Source: Granulosicoccus sp947495035 (GTDB lineage Bacteria; Pseudomonadota; Gammaproteobacteria; Granulosicoccales; Granulosicoccaceae). From it: 64,000 nucleotides of DNA. The notes under the pieces are model-generated. The model was not told the origin of the DNA. It was given only the letters and a program-made list of their open reading frames with translations, and did no database searches. Made by a program: the position numbers and the translations under genes. Location: the NCBI RefSeq assembly GCF_050589605.1, contig NZ_JBNGOO010000009.1, one strand, 5' to 3'. Positions 15,718-24,326 of the stretch are shown here, one piece after another. Numbering within the stretch: the stretch's first letter is position 1; each line of letters starts with the position of its first letter.

Positions 15718-16656
15718 TCATTGCCGGATACTCAGCGTCCCGGCACCGGTGAGCCGGAACACGATGGCCACCAGGATACTGCCAAGTGTCACCAGGACAA
15801 TGGACAGGGCAGCGCCCAGACCGGAATTGGACAATTGGAAAAAGCTGTCGTAGATCGCACTGGCGATGAAATCACTGGTACCACCACCCAGAATTTCCGG
15901 CATGGCAAAATCTGTCATGGTCAGGGTGAACACGACAACCCCGGCACCAACCAGTCCGGGCCTGGCCATGGGCAGAACCACATGCCAGAAGGCTCTTGTC
16001 CAGTGGGCACCCAGGCTTTCTGCTGCCAGTTCGATATCCTCGCCGATGGCAGTGATGGCCGGTACGATCAGCAACACGGCAAAGGGCAGCATGTACTGCA
16101 CCAGACCGAAGATCACCGCACCGTTGTTGTAGATCAGATCCAGTGTCGGCAAATCCAGTGTCAGCAGCAGGCTGTTGATGATGCCTTCCTTGCCCAGGAT
16201 GATCAGCCAGCCATAGGCACGTACCACCTGGCCGATGAAAAAAGGCAGAAACAGCGAAATCAGCAGGAACTTGCGCAACCTCGAGGACGAGGTTCTGACC
16301 ATGACATAAGCATAGGGAAAAGCCAGAAACAGAGTCGCTGCCGTGACAATGGTCGCTGCCAGCAAAGTCCGCAACAGTACTCGCAGATAGACGGGTTGCT
16401 CCATGAGGAACAGGTAATTGTCCAGCGTGTAGGCTTCCTTCAGGCGGTAGGTGGACAGATCCAGTTCGTGCAGACTGTACTCGATCATGTAGCCCAGACC
16501 GATCAGCAACACGCCTACCAGCAACAGGGCCGGTGTGATGAACAGCCAGCCGGTTGCCCCACGCAAGCGCGCTGGCCAGACCAGGGCTGCGATAGCTTCC
16601 AGCCTGTCCAGCAGTGTCCAGCGCAGTGGCAGTCTATCCGGTGTACGTTCAGGCAA
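15718..16656 (-). CDS. ABC transporter permease, PotB type
   Basis: A 312-residue permease with six helices after a 50-residue N-terminal extension. The EAA loop reads ELAAESLGAHWTRAFWHVVLPMARPGLVGAGVVVFTLTMTDF. The first usable start is a TTG at 16656, because an in-frame TGA lies four codons upstream and no earlier ATG exists; the MPERTPDR start is therefore from a rare TTG. It pairs with the PotC-type permease 49 bases downstream. A perfect 30-bp palindrome separates it from the binding-protein gene upstream. Confidence 0.8.
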   Translation of the reverse strand: MPERTPDRLPLRWTLLDRLEAIAALVWPARLRGATGWLFITPALLLVGVLLIGLGYMIEYSLHELDLSTYRLKEAYTLDNYLFLMEQPVYLRVLLRTLLAATIVTAATLFLAFPYAYVMVRTSSSRLRKFLLISLFLPFFIGQVVRAYGWLIILGKEGIINSLLLTLDLPTLDLIYNNGAVIFGLVQYMLPFAVLLIVPAITAIGEDIELAAESLGAHWTRAFWHVVLPMARPGLVGAGVVVFTLTMTDFAMPEILGGGTSDFIASAIYDSFFQLSNSGLGAALSIVLVTLGSILVAIVFRLTGAGTLSIRQ

Positions 16657-16680
16657 GTCGGTGATTCACTCTAGGTAGCC

Positions 16681-16710
16681 GTGCAACCCCGGCAGCTGCC
16701 GGGGTTGCAC
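16681..16710 (-). promoter_or_regulatory. Perfect 30-bp palindrome after the binding-protein gene
   Basis: GTGCAACCCCGGCAG is followed immediately by its exact reverse complement, ending at 16710. It sits 11 bases past the binding-protein stop on the transcribed strand, in the 65-bp gap before the PotB-type gene. With no U-tract it fits an mRNA-stabilising or attenuating stem-loop that favours binding-protein expression. Confidence 0.75.
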
Positions 16711-16721
16711 CATGGGCATCA

Positions 16722-17816
16722 TCAGCCCTGGAAAATCTCGTTGAACCGGGCGAACCATTTCGGCTGATTCTCGACCAGTACGGGCGACGGCACACTGACC
16801 AGTCTGGCAAAATCTTCCGGTTTCGTCGGGTAGGACAGATCGTCGACCAGATCTTCCGGTGGTGCGATTCCCGGAAACACGGGAGGCAATCCGAGCAGGG
16901 AACACCATTTTTCCTGTGCTTCTCTGGAGAGTGCGAAGTTCACGAACTCCTTGGCCCAGAACTCTTCGTTCTCCGGCAAGCCTCTGGGAATCCACAAACC
17001 GTCGGTATCCACCTTGCAACCCTCTTCCGGTACGGTCCACTGCACATCGATACCGTTCTGGCGAGCTGCCCGTGCATTCACCGAGATGGTGCAGGCCAGA
17101 TCGATCTCGCCGTTCTGGAACCAGGTCGTGAAGTCGGAGTCCTCACCCAGCAATGGCTCGTTCGCCTTGAGCTGACGATAGAATTCGTAACCCGGCTCCA
17201 TATTGTCGGGAATATCGTCGAATGTGCCGCCACCGGCGATCACCGCGATGGGGTTGAATCCGATGCCGTCGTCGTACAAGGCGATGCGCCCCTTGTATTT
17301 CGGGTCCAGCATGGTCTTCCAGGACGTGGGCGGACCATCGGGAAACGCCTCGGGACGATAGGCGCAGACATAGACATAGGCGTAGGTGTTGACCAGCGGA
17401 TAGCCTTCCAGTCCGGCAGGTTTCGCCAGCGGCAAGAGGCCTTCGAGGTTGGGCAGATCACTCAGATCGACAGTCACACCCCGCAACGCGGAAATCGTTG
17501 CGTTGGTCGAGGTGTCCCAGTTGACATGGATGGGCGGAATGCGTCCCTGATCGACAGCCGACCAGATCTTCGGCTTGATCTCGTTGTCTTCCGTGAAATC
17601 CAGGCGCACCTTGATGCCGGTGGCTTCGGTAAACGGGTCGGCAACGCCCGCCTTGAGTGCATCGCCCCAGGCGCCTCCCCAGGCGCGCACGATCAACTCT
17701 CCGGGCTTGTCATTGGCTCTGAGCAGGGAAGGAAATGCCAGGGCTCCGGCGGCGGCCGCACTGGCCTTGAGTGCCGCGCGTCGCCGCATGCTCTGTATCG
17801 GTAGTCTGTTCATCAT
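16722..17816 (-). CDS. ABC transporter substrate-binding protein, PotD type, Tat-exported
   Basis: A 364-residue periplasmic binding protein. The N-terminus carries a twin-arginine signal (SMRRRAALKASAAAAGALAFPSLLRA), so it is probably exported folded by Tat. The mature protein starts near GELIVRAWGGAWGDALKAGVADPFTEATGIKV, and it has PotD-family features such as GVTVDLSDLPNLEGLLPLAKPAGLEGYPLVNTYAYVYVCAYRPEAFPDGPPTSW. AGAGGA lies five bases before the ATG at 17816; an upstream in-frame TTG is less likely. Polyamine recognition is not assured; the downstream dehydrogenase and kinase suggest a hydroxylated small organic ligand. Confidence 0.85.
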   Translation of the reverse strand: MMNRLPIQSMRRRAALKASAAAAGALAFPSLLRANDKPGELIVRAWGGAWGDALKAGVADPFTEATGIKVRLDFTEDNEIKPKIWSAVDQGRIPPIHVNWDTSTNATISALRGVTVDLSDLPNLEGLLPLAKPAGLEGYPLVNTYAYVYVCAYRPEAFPDGPPTSWKTMLDPKYKGRIALYDDGIGFNPIAVIAGGGTFDDIPDNMEPGYEFYRQLKANEPLLGEDSDFTTWFQNGEIDLACTISVNARAARQNGIDVQWTVPEEGCKVDTDGLWIPRGLPENEEFWAKEFVNFALSREAQEKWCSLLGLPPVFPGIAPPEDLVDDLSYPTKPEDFARLVSVPSPVLVENQPKWFARFNEIFQG

Positions 17817-17849
17817 CACGATCCTCTGATTCAAGATTTTCAGGTTCTG

Positions 17850-18950
17850 CTATTTAACGACAGGGAACGCATAGAACGACTCTGCATTCCAGCCCAGATG
17901 CACGATGGCTCCAACCTCATGTTCAGCGTGCTTGCCGGGATCATGATCGAACACATGGATGAATGAACCATTCATGTCTTCGACATGAACCTCATACACC
18001 ATTCGATCACCTTCGAAGATGCGCTGGCGAACAACACCCGTGACCGCATTCTCCCAATGCCGGGCATCTTCCTCGAACAGAACGACCTGTTCTGCACGCA
18101 CAGCACAGTCGATGACATCACCGACCGAAAACAATTGTCCGTTACCCCGAGCCGTCATCGTGACGCCACCCATATCCACCGACAGCCTGCCTTCCCGGAT
18201 GGCCGTCACGCTGCCCTTGAACATGGACGTAACGCCGAGAAAACCTGCCACGAAGCGATTTCCGGGGCTGTGATAGACCTCGCGCGGTGTATTGGCCTGC
18301 TGCACCACGCCCTCATCCATGACGATCATGTGATCGGACATGACCAGCGCTTCGCGTTGATCATGAGTCACATTGATCGTGGTGACGCCAAGCTCCTGCT
18401 GAATACGCCTGAACTCCAACTGCATCTCCTCCCGCAGCTTCTTGTCCAGAGCTGACAAGGGCTCATCCAGCAACAGCAGATCCGGACTGAAGGACAGGGC
18501 GCGGGCAATGGCCACACGCTGTTGCTGTCCACCTGACAGTTGATGAGGCCGGCGATCGGCAAGATGTTCCAGCTTGACCAGCGCCAGATATCGGTTCACC
18601 AGTTCGGGGATCAATGCCGGATTGAAACGACGCATGCGCAGTGGAAAGGCAACGTTCTCAGCGGCAGTCATGTGAGGAAACAATGCCAGCTTCTGGAACA
18701 CCATGCCGATCGAGCGCCGGTAAGCCGGCACGGATTCGACATTCTGCCCGTTGATCAGAATCTCGCCCCGGGTCGGTTCATCAAACCCGGCAATCATTCG
18801 CAGCAAGGTGGTTTTGCCACAACCACTGGGGCCAACGATGGTCAGGAAATCACCGCGCTGCAGAGAGAGACTCGCGTTATCGACCGCGACAGTCTGGCCG
18901 AAGGCTCTGGAGACATTCCTGATCTCAACCATGTGTGCAGCTGTACTCAT
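17850..18950 (-). CDS. ABC transporter ATP-binding protein, PotA type
   Basis: A 366-residue ATPase. Walker A is GPSGCGKTT, the signature LSGGQQQRVAIARAL, Walker B LLLLDEPLSALD, and the H-loop is in TINVTHDQREAL. A C-terminal TOBE-like domain follows residue 240. It energises the two permeases downstream. The ATG at 18950 (MSTAAHMVEIRNVS) is chosen because the ABC domain starts twelve residues later; an upstream ATG at 18971 is also in frame. The promoter region carries the palindromic site at 19009-19022, between this operon and the HutC regulator gene. Confidence 0.88.
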   Translation of the reverse strand: MSTAAHMVEIRNVSRAFGQTVAVDNASLSLQRGDFLTIVGPSGCGKTTLLRMIAGFDEPTRGEILINGQNVESVPAYRRSIGMVFQKLALFPHMTAAENVAFPLRMRRFNPALIPELVNRYLALVKLEHLADRRPHQLSGGQQQRVAIARALSFSPDLLLLDEPLSALDKKLREEMQLEFRRIQQELGVTTINVTHDQREALVMSDHMIVMDEGVVQQANTPREVYHSPGNRFVAGFLGVTSMFKGSVTAIREGRLSVDMGGVTMTARGNGQLFSVGDVIDCAVRAEQVVLFEEDARHWENAVTGVVRQRIFEGDRMVYEVHVEDMNGSFIHVFDHDPGKHAEHEVGAIVHLGWNAESFYAFPVVK

Positions 18951-19008
18951 AACTCCCGGCTCTAACGGCATGTGTCTGCAAGACGGTAAGGAAGTTTACC
19001 CCTCGTCC

Positions 19009-19022
19009 CTTGTATATACAAG
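19009..19022. promoter_or_regulatory. Palindromic operator 1 for the HutC regulator
   Basis: CTTGTATATACAAG is a perfect 14-bp palindrome in the 91-bp gap between the HutC-type regulator gene and potA. It shares the core TGTATATACA with the site at 20639-20654. HutC-family repressors typically bind AT-centred GT-N-AC palindromes of this kind. Control of the importer operon is inferred. Confidence 0.65.
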
Positions 19023-19041
19023 ATACAGGAATATCCCGATG

Positions 19042-19764
19042 TCAACGCGACAGATCGCCGGGACAGAGCCTGACAGTCACACGAAACTGATCGCCAGGAT
19101 GCGAAAAGTAGCCCAGCGTCACAATTCTGGAACCCACCCAGGTTCGCCTTCTGATTCTCAGCAGTGGACAATTCGCCTCCAGTTTCAGCCAACGACGCTC
19201 TTGCGCATCGGGTGTACAGGCCTCGACCACCTGTTCCAGCTCGGATACCGGCGCGATCGACTGGAAATAGCGAAATGTCGAGGTGGCTTCCAGGTCCTGC
19301 TTCAGCAGATCGGGCGAAAAATCCTCGCGCACGAAGCGACGCTCCAGCTGCATCGGAACACCATCGGAATAATGCAATATGGCCACATGCAGAACCTGTG
19401 CGCCCTTGCCGACTTCCAGTAGCTCCCCCACTCGCCGATTCGCCTGCCGTCGTTCTGCGACCAGCACCTTGCAGGAATAATCCGCGCCCAGCTCGAGTAC
19501 GAAATCACGAATGTCCCTGAGCTCGACAAGAGAGGTCATGGGGCGAGCGTTGCTGACAAAGGAACCAACGCCCTGCAGCCGAGTGATGAGCCCATCGCGT
19601 GTCAGCTCTCGCAGCGCCCGGTTGACCGTCATTCGGGAGACGTCCAGCGCCTCGACCAGGGCGCTCTCCGATGGCAACTTGGCGCCCGGCAGATATTTTC
19701 CGTCACTGATCGCATCGGTGATGTGGCGCTTTACCTTGACGTACAACGGTGCCGGGTCATTCAT
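19042..19764 (-). CDS. GntR-family regulator, HutC subfamily
   Basis: A 240-residue regulator. The GntR winged helix is at residues 6-72 (DAISDGKYLPGAKLPSESALVEALDVSRMTVNRALRELTRDGLITRLQGVGSFV), followed by a UTRA ligand-binding domain (LHYSDGVPMQLERRFVREDFSPDLLKQD). UTRA domains bind the pathway's small-molecule inducer. The gene lies between the short-chain dehydrogenase gene upstream and the importer operon downstream, all on the minus strand. TGTATATACA palindromes flank this pair, so it probably represses both transcription units until the imported substrate appears. Confidence 0.85.
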   Translation of the reverse strand: MNDPAPLYVKVKRHITDAISDGKYLPGAKLPSESALVEALDVSRMTVNRALRELTRDGLITRLQGVGSFVSNARPMTSLVELRDIRDFVLELGADYSCKVLVAERRQANRRVGELLEVGKGAQVLHVAILHYSDGVPMQLERRFVREDFSPDLLKQDLEATSTFRYFQSIAPVSELEQVVEACTPDAQERRWLKLEANCPLLRIRRRTWVGSRIVTLGYFSHPGDQFRVTVRLCPGDLSR

Positions 19765-19815
19765 CGGACTGGACTCTCATCGATCACTATCGAAATTCAT
19801 GAGGATTCTCCCGCC

Positions 19816-20598
19816 TCAGATGGCAGCGAGATATCCGCCATCAACATAGAAGATCTGGCCACTGACATAGGCGGATGCATCACCTGCCAGAAAGACGCCC
19901 AGCCCTACCAGATCTTCCAACCGGCCAAAACGTTGCATCGGAATCTTCGACAACATGGTGTCCTGCCACTGGGCATCCTGATAGAACTCTTCTGTCAATG
20001 CCGTACGAAAATAGCCGGGACCCATGGCATTGACTCGGATGCCGCGAGGCGCCCATTCGGTACTCAATGCTCGCGTCATTCCCAGCAGGCCGCTTTTGCT
20101 GCTGGTATAGGCCGTTGCTCCCGGAACCCCAACCGCGGATGTCAGCGAGCCAAGATTGATGATGCTGCCTTGCTTGTCATGCGCCAGCAAGGCGCGAGCA
20201 AAATGCTGCGCCATGAAGAAGGATCCCTTGAGATTGGTATCGCAGATGGTGTCCCACAATTGCGCGTCCACATCCACGGACGGACAGACCTGCTCGACGC
20301 CGGCATTATTGACAAGAATGTCAGCCAGGATGCCGTCGGCCTGCAGGGACCCGAACAATTCCTCGATCGACCCTGTACGGCTGACATCCAGCGTACGCAC
20401 ATGGCAATGACGCCCCAGCGCGTCGATGCAAGAGGATACGTCCTGCAATGAGCCTTGCGAACGCGCAGTCAGGACAATATCGGCACCCGCAGCGGCCAGC
20501 CCCATTGCCAGGGTCCGACCGATACCTCGACTGGCACCCGTGACGATTGCGGTACTGCCCTGCAGGTCAAACAGGGCATTGACGGACTCCGGAGTCAT
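19816..20598 (-). CDS. Short-chain dehydrogenase/reductase
   Basis: A 260-residue classical SDR. The cofactor motif TGASRGIG is near residue 20, NNAG near 96, the catalytic Ser in INLGSLTS, and YxxxK in AYTSSKSG. The C-terminal YVSGQIFYVDGGYLA is typical. Residues after the second beta strand (LTARSQGSL) suggest NADP preference, though weakly. It is closest in style to gluconate/polyol dehydrogenases. It heads a unit with the HutC regulator behind a palindromic operator, so it probably oxidises a hydroxyl of the compound imported by the Pot-type transporter. An HpsO-like role in dihydroxypropanesulfonate epimerisation is possible but unproven. Confidence 0.8.
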   Translation of the reverse strand: MTPESVNALFDLQGSTAIVTGASRGIGRTLAMGLAAAGADIVLTARSQGSLQDVSSCIDALGRHCHVRTLDVSRTGSIEELFGSLQADGILADILVNNAGVEQVCPSVDVDAQLWDTICDTNLKGSFFMAQHFARALLAHDKQGSIINLGSLTSAVGVPGATAYTSSKSGLLGMTRALSTEWAPRGIRVNAMGPGYFRTALTEEFYQDAQWQDTMLSKIPMQRFGRLEDLVGLGVFLAGDASAYVSGQIFYVDGGYLAAI

Positions 20599-20638
20599 CC
20601 GGCCACCTTTGCTGATTCTGGATTTCAGGTTGACGATA

Positions 20639-20654
20639 GCCTGTATATACAGGC
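20639..20654. promoter_or_regulatory. Palindromic operator 2 for the HutC regulator
   Basis: GCCTGTATATACAGGC is a perfect 16-bp palindrome 41 bp upstream of the short-chain dehydrogenase start. It shares the ten-base core with the site at 19009-19022. Its position suits repression of the SDR-regulator unit, giving autoregulation. Confidence 0.65.
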
Positions 20655-20756
20655 AGTGTCAACCAGTCGAAGCCCCCTCGAAACAGTATGAAAACCTACT
20701 CCTGCAGGCCTTTTTCCTCGGGAATACTGCCTGCCGGCTCCGTCACAGCACGGGCA

Positions 20757-21518
20757 TCAACGGTATCCGCGCAACCAGCCAAGCGTGGAATCGGTGTCGC
20801 CTCCAGGCTTGTATTCAGCGCCCAGCGGTGCCGCGTAGCCCAGTTCGTCGATCAGCCGGAACACATGATCATAATTGATCTCTCCGTGATCCGGTGCACC
20901 ACGATCAGGCACCGAAGCAAACTGGATGTGACCGATTCGCGGCAGTAGTTCGGACAGGCGGTGGCTCAGATCACCCTCCATCAACTGCACATGATAACAA
21001 TCGAACATCAGCTTCAGATTGTCAGCTGCCACAGCATCCATGATGTCGAGCGCCTGAGTGGTGGTATTCAGAAAATACCCCGGGGCATCGTAGTGGTTCA
21101 GTGGTTCGATCAGAATGGTGATGTGCCGCGCGGCGGCCATTACGCAGGCGTACTGCAGGTTCGATACAAAGGTGGTGTGTGCTTCCTCACCCGCGGCAAA
21201 ACCGGCCATGACATGCACATTGGGAATGCCAACAGCATCTGCATAGGCTATCGCCGCATCTATCGACTGACGAGCCTCTTCGACTCGTCCGCTCAATGCG
21301 GCCAGACCGTTATCGCCGGCATCCGGGTTGCCACGCGAGGTGTTGAGCCCCAGCATGGTCAGCCCCGTATCCGCCAGCGCCTGGCGAAGCTGCTCGGGAG
21401 GCGTGTCATACGGCCAGTGACACTCCACAGCATCGAAACCGGCGCTGGCAGCGGCGCGCACGGCGTCGGGCAGACTCGATTCGGTCCATAGAAAACCGAG
21501 ATTGGCAGAAAATTTCAA
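20757..21518 (-). CDS. otnI: 2-oxo-tetronate isomerase (hydroxypyruvate isomerase-like)
   Basis: A 253-residue AP-endonuclease-2-type TIM barrel of the hydroxypyruvate isomerase family: KFSANLGFLWTE at the start, FDAVECHWPYD, LIEPLNHYDAPGYFLNTTTQALDIMDAV, LKLMFDCYHVQLMEGD and GHIQFASVPDRGAPDHGEINY. These carry the Glu, Asp/His and His metal ligands. In tetronate catabolism OtnI converts 2-oxo- to 3-oxo-tetronate. The likely start is the TTG at 21518, which overlaps the otnC stop (TTGA) with GGAG eight bases upstream and fits the usual family N-terminus; an in-frame GTG at 21527 is the alternative. It is last in the ltnD-otnK-otnC-otnI operon. Confidence 0.85.
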   Translation of the reverse strand: MKFSANLGFLWTESSLPDAVRAAASAGFDAVECHWPYDTPPEQLRQALADTGLTMLGLNTSRGNPDAGDNGLAALSGRVEEARQSIDAAIAYADAVGIPNVHVMAGFAAGEEAHTTFVSNLQYACVMAAARHITILIEPLNHYDAPGYFLNTTTQALDIMDAVAADNLKLMFDCYHVQLMEGDLSHRLSELLPRIGHIQFASVPDRGAPDHGEINYDHVFRLIDELGYAAPLGAEYKPGGDTDSTLGWLRGYR

Positions 21519-22165
21519 GCTTCCCACTCCACATCAAAATGCGATACCAGATCAGCGATCTGATCTGAATTCAGTGCACGCGCGGCATGACCGCGCATCA
21601 TCATTGCCAGTCGGGCCGTGTCTTCCAGCTCCTCGATGGCGTTACAGGCTGCCTCGACATCCTTGGCGGCAACCACCGGGCCATGATTGGCCAGCATCAC
21701 GGCACTGCGCTTGCCCGCCAGACCGCGTACGGCCTCCCCCATCGCCGGATCGCCGGGTCGAAAGTACGGCAGCAGTTTGACTCGCCCGAGCTTCATGATC
21801 CCGTATGGAGTCAGCGGTGGCAGAAAGTTGTCTTCATCGACCTCGGGCATCAGTGACCAGGCCACCGCATGACAGGAATGCAGATGCACCACGGCACCAG
21901 CCGTGCTTCGCGTGGTATAGAAGGCCGAATGCAGTGACATTTCCTTGGTGGGTGAATCTCCGTCGATCAGTCGGCCGTCTGCATCGAACCGGGACAGACG
22001 CCCCGGATCGAGACGCCCGAAACTGGTGCCCGTGGGTGATACCAGCAAACCACCATCAGCCGTCCGGGAAGAAATGTTGCCGGTACTGCCACTGGTCAAC
22101 CCCCGGTCGAACAACGATTTGGCCAGCAGGCACATCTGTTCGCGCAAGTCGGCTTCTGCACTCAT
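21515..22165 (-). CDS. otnC: 3-oxo-tetronate 4-phosphate decarboxylase, class II aldolase fold
   Basis: A 216-residue class II aldolase/adducin-family protein. GSTGNIS near residue 26 binds phosphate, and the zinc ligands are in VVHLHSCHAVAWS and in the later ANHGPVVAAKDVEAA. In the OtnK/OtnC pathway it decarboxylates 3-oxo-tetronate 4-phosphate to dihydroxyacetone phosphate. It begins two bases after otnK and overlaps otnI by four bases, so translation is probably coupled. L-fuculose-phosphate aldolase-like activity is less likely given its neighbours. Confidence 0.85.
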   Translation of the reverse strand: MSAEADLREQMCLLAKSLFDRGLTSGSTGNISSRTADGGLLVSPTGTSFGRLDPGRLSRFDADGRLIDGDSPTKEMSLHSAFYTTRSTAGAVVHLHSCHAVAWSLMPEVDEDNFLPPLTPYGIMKLGRVKLLPYFRPGDPAMGEAVRGLAGKRSAVMLANHGPVVAAKDVEAACNAIEELEDTARLAMMMRGHAARALNSDQIADLVSHFDVEWEA

Positions 22166-22167
22166 CG

Positions 22168-23424
22168 CTATTCCTGCCCTGACAGGCCCAGCACCCTGGC
22201 GGCCTTCTCGAAATAGTCCGGCGCCCCGAAATTGCCGGATTTCAAGGCAATCACCAGACTGTCACCCGCTCTCAGCGCAGGTACGCCCGGATCGATCTCG
22301 GGACCGATTTCCAGAGTGTCCAGTTGCAGACCCTCCACCACGGCCCCCGAGGTCTCACCACCGGCGGTCAACAGGCGATTGACACCCCCAGCCACCAGGC
22401 ACCGGGCCACTTGCGCGAAAAAGGACTCCAGCGCTTCGGCCGATCGCTCCCGACCAAAACGTGCCTGCACCTCCTTGACAACCATCGGGTCAGCCGAACT
22501 GTAGGCCAATGGCACACCGTCGGCGTTGATCAGAAAATCCGCGACGCCCTGCGGTGTGACTCTGCCTTCGATGACATCGGCGGCCACAATCTCCATGCCG
22601 GGCGCCTTTTCGAGATGCCGTGCCACCTGCTCGCGGGTCGCCGTGGAACAGGACCCGGACAAGGCGACGCACTTGCCGGATTCCCCTCGCCAGTGAGCCC
22701 CCGAACCAGTGATCAGACCTCGCCGTCTGAAGTTCTCGGGCAAGCCCAGAGCAACGCCGGATCCTCCGGTAATCAGGGGCAGCGTATCCACGGCTGCGCC
22801 GATCTGCATCAAGTCTTCATCCCGCAGGGCATCCACCACGATCAGTCGTTTGCCCTGTTCATGTTGTTCATCCAGAGCCGCACGAATGGCCTCACTGCCG
22901 GCAAACACCGACGCTGCAGCCACATGCCCCACTTCGAATGTCGTCTGCGGACGCAACCAGCGGCGGATATCCGGATCGGTCATGGGCGTCAGCGGGTGAT
23001 TCTGCAATCCGCTTTCGTTCAACAGGGTGTCCTTGACGAACAGATGCCCCTGATAGATGGAGCGGCCCGTCCCGGGAAACGCCGGACAGACGATGATCCG
23101 GTGGGCGTCGAGTGCTTCGGCGAGGGCATCCGCTACCGGTCCGATGTTGCCCTCCGGCGTGGAGTCGAAGGTGGAGCAGTACTTGAAAAAGAACTGTTCG
23201 CAACCTTGCGCCTGTAGCCACTCCAGGGCTTCGAGTGATTGTCGCACTGCATCAGCCGGGTCGATGGAGCGTGATTTCAGGGCGACCACGCCGGCCTCGA
23301 CTATCGAGTCGGCAGCAGTGGAGGGTACTCCCGTGTACTGCACCACACGCATGCCCTGCTTGGCCAGGGTATTTGCCAGATCGGATGAGCCGGTGAAGTC
23401 ATCCCCGATGCATCCCAGCAGCAT
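22168..23424 (-). CDS. otnK: 3-oxo-tetronate 4-kinase
   Basis: A 418-residue four-carbon acid sugar kinase. The N-terminal domain begins LLGCIGDDFTGSSDLANTLAKQGMRVVQYTG and contains FFFKYCSTFDSTPEGNIGPVADAL; the C-terminal nucleotide-binding domain contains ALSGSCSTATREQV and LLTAGGETSGAVVEGL. OtnK phosphorylates 3-oxo-tetronate with ATP. The ATG at 23424 overlaps the ltnD stop (TGATG); a GTG one codon upstream could also be used, both downstream of a GGGAGAGG ribosome-binding site. Confidence 0.88.
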   Translation of the reverse strand: MLLGCIGDDFTGSSDLANTLAKQGMRVVQYTGVPSTAADSIVEAGVVALKSRSIDPADAVRQSLEALEWLQAQGCEQFFFKYCSTFDSTPEGNIGPVADALAEALDAHRIIVCPAFPGTGRSIYQGHLFVKDTLLNESGLQNHPLTPMTDPDIRRWLRPQTTFEVGHVAAASVFAGSEAIRAALDEQHEQGKRLIVVDALRDEDLMQIGAAVDTLPLITGGSGVALGLPENFRRRGLITGSGAHWRGESGKCVALSGSCSTATREQVARHLEKAPGMEIVAADVIEGRVTPQGVADFLINADGVPLAYSSADPMVVKEVQARFGRERSAEALESFFAQVARCLVAGGVNRLLTAGGETSGAVVEGLQLDTLEIGPEIDPGVPALRAGDSLVIALKSGNFGAPDYFEKAARVLGLSGQE

Positions 23425-24326
23425 CACGCCTCTCCCGGCAGTTCGAGGCCTGCATTGCGGGCGTAGACCTTGGCCACGGCGGCATCGTCCTCCTGCCCCA
23501 GACCGGATCCGGAGGCCGCCAGGAATTGCTGCAGGGCTGCCGCGGTCAGCGGCGCGCCGAACTTCGCCGATTTGGCAATATCCAGAACGATTCCCAGATC
23601 CTTGGGCCAGATATCGATGGACGAACGCGGCGTATAATCACCGTCCACAACATGAGGGGCTCGATTCTCCAGCATCCAGGAAGTACCTGCACATTTGCTG
23701 ATCACATCCACGAAGGTCTGCGGTGCGATGCCCTGTGTCATGCCGAAGGTCATGGCCTCGGCCATGGCGGCAATATGGACGCCTGCCAACAACTGGTTCA
23801 CGGCCTTCATCGCAGACCCCATCCCCACCTCATCACCCAGTTCGAAGACGGTCTCGGCGGTTGCATCCAGTACCGGACGCGCCGCGGCAAAACTCTCCTG
23901 ACTGCCGGATGCCATCACGCTCAAGGCTCCCTGTGCCGCCTTGACGGATCCGCCGGAGATGGGTGCATCCAGATACAGTACGCCGGTCTCGGCACAGCGT
24001 TGTGCCATGGAGCGGGCAAATTCAGGCGGTACCGTCGCGCAGGCCATGACGACCGCACCCGCTCTGAGACCCGCCACGATGCCGTTGTCGCCAAACAGCA
24101 CGCTCTCTGTCTGCGCGGCATTGAGCACCACAACGACAACAGCATCCAGCGTGCCAGCCACATCAGTCAGCTCACCGGCAGCACCGCCCTCTTCACGAAA
24201 GCGCTGCATTGCAGACTCAGCGATATCGACACCCCAGGTGGTGTGTCCCGCCTTGCGTATAGAGCTTGCCATGCCATACCCCATGGAGCCCAGTCCGATA
24301 ACGGCAATATTCCTTGCTTCACTCAT
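23424..24326 (-). CDS. ltnD: L-threonate (tetronate) dehydrogenase, 3-hydroxyisobutyrate DH family
   Basis: A 300-residue beta-hydroxyacid dehydrogenase: IAVIGLGSMGYGMASSIRKAGHTTWGVDI (NAD-binding), the substrate motif YLDAPISGGSVKAAQGALSVMASG, and the catalytic Lys in MGSAMKAVNQLLAGVHIAAMAEAM. With otnK, otnC and otnI it forms the tetronate route, where this enzyme oxidises L-threonate or D-erythronate at C2. The exact stereoisomer is not visible from sequence. It heads the operon and is divergent from the MarR-type regulator 142 bp away, which is a candidate controller. Confidence 0.85.
   Translation of the reverse strand: MSEARNIAVIGLGSMGYGMASSIRKAGHTTWGVDIAESAMQRFREEGGAAGELTDVAGTLDAVVVVVLNAAQTESVLFGDNGIVAGLRAGAVVMACATVPPEFARSMAQRCAETGVLYLDAPISGGSVKAAQGALSVMASGSQESFAAARPVLDATAETVFELGDEVGMGSAMKAVNQLLAGVHIAAMAEAMTFGMTQGIAPQTFVDVISKCAGTSWMLENRAPHVVDGDYTPRSSIDIWPKDLGIVLDIAKSAKFGAPLTAAALQQFLAASGSGLGQEDDAAVAKVYARNAGLELPGEA

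Noticed and set aside
15418..16674. 418-codon plus-strand frame opposite the permease genes
   Set aside because: Its Gln/His-rich composition mirrors hydrophobic codons of PotB and PotC on the other strand; the permeases have clear family motifs.
22324..23217. 297-codon plus-strand frame
   Set aside because: It lies wholly inside otnK, whose motifs are intact on the opposite strand.
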